DNA from: Oscillospiraceae bacterium | Lineage (GTDB): Bacteria; Bacillota; Clostridia; Oscillospirales; Oscillospiraceae | Length of the DNA: 6,188 nt | NCBI GenBank assembly: GCA_017620315.1 | Contig: JAFZQQ010000455.1 | Location: 1-6,188 of the forward strand | Direction: 5' to 3' | Shown here: positions 1-4,278 of the stretch, one piece after another | Layout: every line of letters starts with the position of its first letter | Numbering within the stretch: the stretch's first letter is position 1 | The notes under the pieces: model-generated | What the model was told of the DNA's origin: nothing | What the model saw: only the letters and a program-made list of their open reading frames with translations | Database searches by the model: none | Made by a program: the position numbers and the translations under genes

Positions 1-809
1 AGTATTCCCTCGTCGATAAAGACGATGGCCGGCGCGACCTTTTTTGCCTTTTCGAACAGATCGCGGACTCTGGACGCGCCGACGCCGACGTACATCTCCA
101 CAAAGTCCGAGCCGGAGATCGTGAGGAACTCAACCCCCGCCTCGCCCGCGACCGCGCGGGCAAGCAGCGTCTTACCCGTGCCGGGAGGCCCGACCAGAAG
201 CACGCCCTTGGGTATGCGCGCTCCGAGCTCGGTGAATTTGTCAGGCTCGCGCAGAAAATCGACGATCTCCTGCAGCTCTTCCTTTTCCTCGTCCGCTCCC
301 GCGACGTCCTCAAAGGTCGTGGGCCGGTTGTTGTCCTTCGCGTTGCGGATCGCCGCAGCGCCGAACTTCGCCATCGAGCCTCTGCCGTCTCCGCCCGCTG
401 CGCGCGCGCTGAGAAAATACCATATCGCGAACAGGCCGATAACGGCGATGATATACGGCAAAAGCATCCGCAGATAATTCGGCGAATGGTCGGCGTGGTA
501 GTCGTAGTCCTCGATGATTCCGGCTTCCTTCTGCTTTTCAATCAGCTCGTTCAGGTCGCGGTAAAACAGGTCGAAGTCGTACAGATCCTTCGTGAGCGTC
601 TTTCTGCCGTCCGATGCCTCCCGCAGCGTGATCGTAAGCGTGGTGTCGGACACGGTAAACGAGCGCACCTTCTCCTGCTCGAACAAAGCCTTGACCTCCG
701 CGTAGGAGGGCTGCTTTGCCCGCGGCTGGGTAAGATAGCTCACCACCGCCGCAATGAGAAGGATGAACGCAAGATAAAGAAGAAAATTAGGGCGTCTTCC
801 CTCTGTCAA
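1..809 (-). CDS. ftsH: ATP-dependent zinc metalloprotease FtsH, N-terminal 269 codons (3' end outside the window)
   Basis: FtsH is a membrane-anchored hexameric AAA+ protease that extracts and degrades misfolded membrane proteins and some short-lived regulators. The visible part shows a first membrane helix at about residues 8-26, an extracytoplasmic domain to about 110, a second membrane helix at about 113-133, then the AAA+ module. That module has TFEDVAG (165-171), Walker A GPPGTGKT (207-214), the pore-loop region [18 protein letters not shown] (236-253) and Walker B IVFIDE (262-267). The HEAGH zinc site and the rest of the protease domain lie beyond the window. The start is TTG at 809: a TGA codon lies immediately upstream in frame, an AAAGGAGG sequence sits 8 bases before the TTG, and the next in-frame ATG falls at residue 115, inside the second membrane helix. 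It is the last gene of the visible operon, 26 bases after hpt. The final codons read DEGI instead of the family's near-invariant DEID, which is odd and may be an edge artefact. Confidence 0.95.
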   Translation of the reverse strand, partial: MTEGRRPNFLLYLAFILLIAAVVSYLTQPRAKQPSYAEVKALFEQEKVRSFTVSDTTLTITLREASDGRKTLTKDLYDFDLFYRDLNELIEKQKEAGIIEDYDYHADHSPNYLRMLLPYIIAVIGLFAIWYFLSARAAGGDGRGSMAKFGAAAIRNAKDNNRPTTFEDVAGADEEKEELQEIVDFLREPDKFTELGARIPKGVLLVGPPGTGKTLLARAVAGEAGVEFLTISGSDFVEMYVGVGASRVRDLFEKAKKVAPAIVFIDEGI

Positions 810-817
810 TCAGGACG

Positions 818-825
818 CCTCCTTT
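818..825 (-). promoter_or_regulatory. Strong ribosome binding site of ftsH, fixing a TTG start
   Basis: On the minus strand the sequence AAAGGAGG lies 8 bases upstream of the TTG at 809. An in-frame TGA directly precedes that TTG, so no longer start is possible. A near-perfect anti-SD match paired with a weak start codon suggests that translation is set at the start codon. The 26-base gap between hpt and ftsH is mostly this site. Confidence 0.85.
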
Positions 826-835
826 AATTAACAAC

Positions 836-1387
836 TTACTGATACAGCTCGGGGCGCATCACGCCGATATACGGCACGTTGCGGTACTGCTGCTTGAAAT
901 CCAGTCCATAGCCGACGACAAACTCGTCCGGCGTCTCAAAGCCGACGAGATCCGCTGTGATGGGCTTTTCGCGGCGGGCGGGCTTGTCAAGCAGCGTCAC
1001 GATGGTCACGCTGCGCGCCCCCTTCGCCTTGAAATACTGCGTCAGGAAATAAAGCGTGTTGCCGGAGTCAAGAATATCCTCGACCACGATAAGATCGCGC
1101 CCGGTGATATCGTGCTGAAGGTCGCGCGTTATCTGCACGTTCCCGCTGCTGGTATAATCGTTGCCGTACGAGGAAACGGCTATAAACTCGATCTCGCTTT
1201 TGATCTGGCAAGCTCGGATCAGGTCGGCCATGAAAAGGAAGCAGCCCTTGAGCACGCCGACGAAAAGCGGGTTGCTGTCCTTGAACCGCTCAAAAAGCTC
1301 ATCCCCAAGCTCCTGAACGCGCGCTTTGATCTGCTCTTCGCTGAAGAGCACCTTCAAAAGATCCTGATCCATCGTGCTTTTTGACAT
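836..1387 (-). CDS. hpt: Hypoxanthine (guanine) phosphoribosyltransferase
   Basis: A cytosolic purine-salvage enzyme that transfers the phosphoribosyl group of PRPP to hypoxanthine or guanine, giving IMP or GMP. At 183 residues it has the normal bacterial length of about 180. The PRPP-binding loop IVVEDILDSGNTL is at 100-112, with the acidic pair E103-D104 and D107, the expected catalytic base. The LKG loop that contacts pyrophosphate is at 46-48. LLDKPARRE (132-140) holds the lysine that contacts the purine (K135). VGYGLDFKQQYRNVPYIGV (158-176) is the typical C-terminal signature of bacterial Hpt. The ATG at 1387 is preceded by GAGGGAG with a 5-base spacer, so it is preferred over the internal Met6. 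It lies 23 bases after tilS and 26 before ftsH, the order seen in Bacillus and Listeria. Firmicute enzymes of this family are reported to be inhibited by ppGpp in the PRPP pocket. In B. subtilis, HprT with TilS has been reported to activate ftsH. Xanthine or guanine preference cannot be read from sequence alone. Confidence 0.96.
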   Translation of the reverse strand: MSKSTMDQDLLKVLFSEEQIKARVQELGDELFERFKDSNPLFVGVLKGCFLFMADLIRACQIKSEIEFIAVSSYGNDYTSSGNVQITRDLQHDITGRDLIVVEDILDSGNTLYFLTQYFKAKGARSVTIVTLLDKPARREKPITADLVGFETPDEFVVGYGLDFKQQYRNVPYIGVMRPELYQ

Positions 1388-1410
1388 AGTTTCTCCCTCA
1401 TGCTTTCATT

Positions 1411-2376
1411 TTATTTTTCTCTGAGCTCCAGAGCCAATACCCCGCCATGCTTTTCCGCGATTACCCCTCGCGGCAGATCAAGGTGACTTCCGTCTCCGGA
1501 GCAAAGCTCCTCTATAGCCTTATAATGACGCGCCGTAAAGTCTTTCTTCCCGACCTCAAGCGAATCCAAAAGCAGCCGCACCATACGCCCGCGAAGCGCC
1601 TCCGGCGCGGAGCGTATCGCCCTGCACGGCACGGTCGATCTCGCCGCGCCGAGGATGGCTCCGCCGCTGCGGAGCCTTTCCGCAGCAAGCTCGTCCAGAT
1701 AATCGCTTTCGACGCGAAGCGTCTGCGCCGAAAGCGCAATATGCTCCGCCGCCGCCGCGTTTACGCGCTTCAGGCGCGGCATGATCTCGTGGCGGATATA
1801 GTTTCGGGCGTAGGCGTCGTCCAGATTCATAATGTCAAGCCTGTGCCCAAGCCCGTTTTCCTTTGCGTATTCCTCTATTTGCGCCCGGGTGACACCCAGA
1901 AACGGACGGATGTATATCCCCCTCACCGGAGCTATCCCGCCGAGCCCGCTCCTTGCTCCGCGGACAAGCTGGAATAAAAGCGTCTCGGCATTGTCGTCAG
2001 CGTGATGCGCCGTCGCGACGCGCGCCTCACCGGTCTCATTCGCCACACGTTCAAGGAAATCGTACCTTGCTTTGCGCCCCGCCTCCTCGGTAGACACGCC
2101 GAGCTGCTCCGCAAGCGCGCCGACGCTCGCATGCTCGCAGTAAAACGGGATATTGCGCGCGGCGCAGAAACCGCGGACAAAAGCCTCGTCTCCATCCGCC
2201 GCCTCGCCGCGGAGCCCATGGTGCAGATGCGCCGCCGAAACGCGTACTCCGCGTGACCAGAGCCAGTGCAGCAGTGAAATGGAATCTACGCCGCCCGACA
2301 CCGCCGCGACGACGTTCGTTTCGGGCGGGAGCATATCAAAGCGCCGGACCAGCTCCTCCGCAGCCTCCAGTCTCAC
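1411..2376 (-). CDS. tilS: tRNA(Ile)-lysidine synthetase, short form
   Basis: TilS attaches lysine to C34 of the CAU-anticodon isoleucine tRNA, using ATP. This switches decoding from AUG to AUA and charging from Met to Ile, and it is essential in most bacteria. The N-type ATP-pyrophosphatase PP-loop SGGVDS is at 27-32. Other family motifs are HLHHGLRG (50-57), TEEAGRKARYDFL (96-108), ATAHHADDNAETLLFQLVRG (121-140), RPFLG (157-161) and the RNYIRHEIMPRL stretch (191-202), followed by a helical region to about 290. The protein has only 321 residues, against roughly 430-470 in E. coli and B. subtilis, and it ends without the C-terminal TilS_C domain. This resembles the short Aquifex form. The stop is clean and hpt follows normally, so it looks complete rather than frameshifted. 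The start is GTG at 2376, which shares its G with the TAG of dnaB. An in-frame TGA four codons upstream excludes a longer start. Confidence 0.94.
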   Translation of the reverse strand: MRLEAAEELVRRFDMLPPETNVVAAVSGGVDSISLLHWLWSRGVRVSAAHLHHGLRGEAADGDEAFVRGFCAARNIPFYCEHASVGALAEQLGVSTEEAGRKARYDFLERVANETGEARVATAHHADDNAETLLFQLVRGARSGLGGIAPVRGIYIRPFLGVTRAQIEEYAKENGLGHRLDIMNLDDAYARNYIRHEIMPRLKRVNAAAAEHIALSAQTLRVESDYLDELAAERLRSGGAILGAARSTVPCRAIRSAPEALRGRMVRLLLDSLEVGKKDFTARHYKAIEELCSGDGSHLDLPRGVIAEKHGGVLALELREK

Positions 2377-2387
2377 TACGCGCCCTC
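2374..2387 (-). promoter_or_regulatory. dnaB-tilS stop/start overlap with ribosome binding site
   Basis: On the minus strand the end of dnaB reads GAGGG, six bases (CGCGTA), then GTG. The TAG stop of dnaB and the GTG start of tilS share one base at 2376. The Shine-Dalgarno-like GAGGG at 2383-2387 lies inside the last codons of dnaB. This layout is typical of translational coupling, in which ribosomes terminating on dnaB reinitiate on tilS. Coupling itself is inferred. Confidence 0.75.
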
Positions 2388-3734
2388 ATCATCGTATCTC
2401 GTCTCGACGGTCGAGAACGCGGTGTACTCGGGCGTCCATTTGAGATTGACCTTGCCGGTGGAGCCGTGGCGGTTCTTTGCGATTATGCACTCGGCGATAT
2501 TATGCTGCTCCGCGTCCTCTTTATAATAGTCGTCGCGGTATATGAACATCACGATATCGGCGTCCTGCTCAATGGCTCCCGAATCGCGAAGGTCGGAGAG
2601 CATGGGGCGCTTGTCGTCGCGTTTTTCATTCGCGCGCGAGAGCTGGCTGAGGCACAGCACCGGCACCGAAAGCTCCTTTGCCATGATCTTGAGCATTCGG
2701 GACATATCGCTCACCGTCTGCTGACGGCTTTCGCTGCGTCCGCCGCCCTCCTTTCCCGCGGAGGTCATGAGCTGCAGATAGTCTATGACCACCAGGCCGA
2801 GATTGTCTATGCGCCGGCATTTTGCGTTCATATCCGCCACGGTCAGCAGCGGATTGTCATCGATTCGTATATCCAAAGGCTTTATCAGTGTCGCAGCGCT
2901 CGCTATCCTGGCCCAGTCCGATTCCTTCAGGTTCCCCGTCCGAAGCTTCTGGTTTTCCACGGTCGCCTCGCCCGAAAGCACACGGGTAACAAGCTGCTCC
3001 TTTGACATTTCAAGTGAGAAAATAGCGACAGCCTTTCCGCTGTTTCTCGCTATGTTCATCGCGAAATTGAGTGCAAGGCTGGTCTTTCCCATGCCCGGAC
3101 GGGCGGCAAGCAGCACAAGATCGCTGTTGCCGAAGCCCGCGGTCTTGTCGTCGATGGCGGAAAAGCCGGTCGACAGTCCGGTCTTTACTTTCCCTTCCGC
3201 GGCGGTAAGCTCAACGAGCTGGTCGAGCACGCTTTGCAGCACGGTGCCGATGCGCTCCATATCCTGCGAGCTCCGCCCGCGGCGAATGGCATATATCTTC
3301 TGCTCGGCGGACTCAAGCGCCGCACTCGCTCCGCCCGTACCGTCCTGCACGATCGCGGTGATCTCCCCGGCGGCAGTCGCTATCGCCCGAAGTATTGCCT
3401 TGTCGATAACGATGTCGGCATACTCGAGTACGTTTGCGCTGGTCGGAGTGACCTCCATCAGCTCGGCAAGATACGCGCGAGTGGACGCGTCGTCAAACGT
3501 GCCGTTTTTTTGCATCTCTCCGACGACCGTGAGCGCGTCGATCGGGCGGCTGTAGAGGAACATGGACTGTATGGTCTCAAACACCTCTCTGTTCTGGCGC
3601 AGATAGAAGTCCTCGGGGCGCAGCTTTTCCATCACGTCCTTGATACAATCCGCGTCTATGAGCATGGAGCCGAGCACCGCCTGCTCCGCTTCAAGGCTGT
3701 GGGGCATCTGGCGGTATAAGAGTTCTTCGTCCAT
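2376..3734 (-). CDS. dnaB: Replicative DNA helicase (DnaB family, DnaC in Bacillus naming)
   Basis: A hexameric helicase that unwinds DNA ahead of the replication fork and recruits DnaG primase. At 452 residues it has the family length. The N-terminal primase-interacting domain starts with MPHSLEAEQAVLGSML (10-25) and runs to about 110, followed by a linker to about 180. The RecA-like motor carries GLSTGFSAID (186-195), Walker A ARPGMGKTS (211-219), FSLEMS with the catalytic Glu242 (239-244), Walker B VVIDYLQL (315-322), LSQLSR (362-367), RPMLSDLRDSGAIEQDADIV (376-395), and KNRHGSTG with the probable arginine finger Arg422 (420-427). No intein interrupts it, although this family often carries one. 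The ATG at 3734 has GGAGG with a 6-base spacer. The gene follows rplI by 38 bases, the usual Firmicute arrangement, and it overlaps tilS by one base. The chromosomal context and full domain set support the main replicative helicase rather than a phage copy. Confidence 0.97.
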   Translation of the reverse strand: MDEELLYRQMPHSLEAEQAVLGSMLIDADCIKDVMEKLRPEDFYLRQNREVFETIQSMFLYSRPIDALTVVGEMQKNGTFDDASTRAYLAELMEVTPTSANVLEYADIVIDKAILRAIATAAGEITAIVQDGTGGASAALESAEQKIYAIRRGRSSQDMERIGTVLQSVLDQLVELTAAEGKVKTGLSTGFSAIDDKTAGFGNSDLVLLAARPGMGKTSLALNFAMNIARNSGKAVAIFSLEMSKEQLVTRVLSGEATVENQKLRTGNLKESDWARIASAATLIKPLDIRIDDNPLLTVADMNAKCRRIDNLGLVVIDYLQLMTSAGKEGGGRSESRQQTVSDMSRMLKIMAKELSVPVLCLSQLSRANEKRDDKRPMLSDLRDSGAIEQDADIVMFIYRDDYYKEDAEQHNIAECIIAKNRHGSTGKVNLKWTPEYTAFSTVETRYDDEGA

Positions 3735-3772
3735 ATCCTTCCTCCGTTGTTATCCTCTGATGTCCCGATCCG

Positions 3773-4219
3773 TCAGGCGTCCTCCACTACCTCCACGGAG
3801 AACGGAGCGCTTACCTCGTAACCCAGCTTCGCCTTTACCTCGTGTACGCCGAAGGTTTTTATGGGGTCAAGTACGAGCTGCTGCTTTGAGACCTCGACGC
3901 CGAGCTGTGCCGAGAGCGCCTCGGAGACCTCCTTGCCGGTAACGGCGCCAAACAGTCTCCCGCCGGAGCCACCCTTAGCGGCTACGCGGATCGTCTTGCC
4001 GCGCAGCTTGTCCGCCGCGGCGACTGCTGCGGCGCGGTTCCCAGCCTCTTCCTTGCGACGCGCCGCGTCCTTGAGCTTCATGGTGTTTATGGCGTCGGCC
4101 GTCGCCGGCACCGCAAGCTTGCGCGGAAGCAGATAGTTGCGCGCGTAACCCTCGGAGGCGTCGATCAGTTCGCCTCTTTTGCCCTGTCCCTTTACGTCCT
4201 GCTGCAAGATAACTTTCAT
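3773..4219 (-). CDS. rplI: 50S ribosomal protein bL9
   Basis: bL9 binds 23S rRNA near the base of the L1 stalk and helps maintain reading frame. With the ATG at 4219 the product has 148 residues, the usual bL9 length. The N-terminal rRNA-binding domain MKVILQQDVKGQGKRGELID (1-20) and the signature ASEGYARNYLLPRKLAVPAT (21-40) are followed by a long Ala/Lys/Arg-rich connecting helix (about 41-75). The C-terminal domain has GRLFGAVT (87-94) and the IKTFGVHEVKAKLGYEVS stretch (120-137). A GTG two codons upstream (4225) opens the same frame. It is rejected as the start because the AAAGGAG lies only 2 bases from it but 8 from the ATG, and because bL9 proteins begin MKVIL. It sits between gdpP (59 bases upstream) and dnaB (38 downstream), as in Bacillus. 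Confidence 0.97.
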   Translation of the reverse strand: MKVILQQDVKGQGKRGELIDASEGYARNYLLPRKLAVPATADAINTMKLKDAARRKEEAGNRAAAVAAADKLRGKTIRVAAKGGSGGRLFGAVTGKEVSEALSAQLGVEVSKQQLVLDPIKTFGVHEVKAKLGYEVSAPFSVEVVEDA

Positions 4220-4227
4220 GTTCACCG

Positions 4228-4234
4228 CTCCTTT
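4228..4234 (-). promoter_or_regulatory. Ribosome binding site deciding the rplI start
   Basis: AAAGGAG on the minus strand lies 8 bases before the ATG at 4219 and only 2 before the in-frame GTG at 4225. The spacing selects the ATG and removes two spurious residues from the longer open frame. Confidence 0.85.
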
Positions 4235-4239
4235 GCTAT

Positions 4240-4277
4240 GCGTTTTCTGCTGCGCCCCTCCCTTGCGGGCAGAACGC
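4240..4277 (-). repeat. Imperfect inverted repeat between gdpP and rplI
   Basis: In the transcript the arm GCGTTCTGC (4277-4269) can pair with GCAGAAAACGC (4250-4240), five plus four base pairs with a two-base bulge on one side. The loop is about 18 bases. No U-tract follows the 3' arm, so it does not look like an intrinsic terminator. It sits directly after the gdpP stop and ends 5 bases before the rplI ribosome binding site. It could tune rplI translation or stabilise an mRNA end, or be chance in GC-rich sequence. No function is assigned. Confidence 0.25.
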
Positions 4278-4278
4278 C

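Noticed and set aside
25..827. Plus-strand frames (25-477 and 486-827) opposite ftsH
   Set aside because: The minus strand encodes a continuous FtsH N-terminus with Walker A and B. The plus-strand products have no recognisable family features.
810..835. Dedicated promoter or terminator between hpt and ftsH
   Set aside because: The 26-base gap is almost entirely ribosome binding site, with no stem-loop plus U-tract and no convincing -35/-10 pair. A promoter inside hpt cannot be excluded by eye.
2253..3555. Two overlapping long plus-strand frames (2253-3005 and 2785-3555) opposite dnaB
   Set aside because: They mirror the dnaB coding sequence, have Arg/Ser/Pro/Ala-biased composition and no recognisable domain. 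The minus-strand DnaB is intact with all its motifs.
2376..3734. Possible intein in dnaB
   Set aside because: DnaB is a frequent intein host, but the Walker A and later motifs are uninterrupted and the total length is normal at 452 residues.
3773..4225. Longer rplI starting at the GTG at 4225
   Set aside because: The AAAGGAG is only 2 bases from that GTG but 8 from the ATG at 4219, and bL9 proteins begin with MKVIL.
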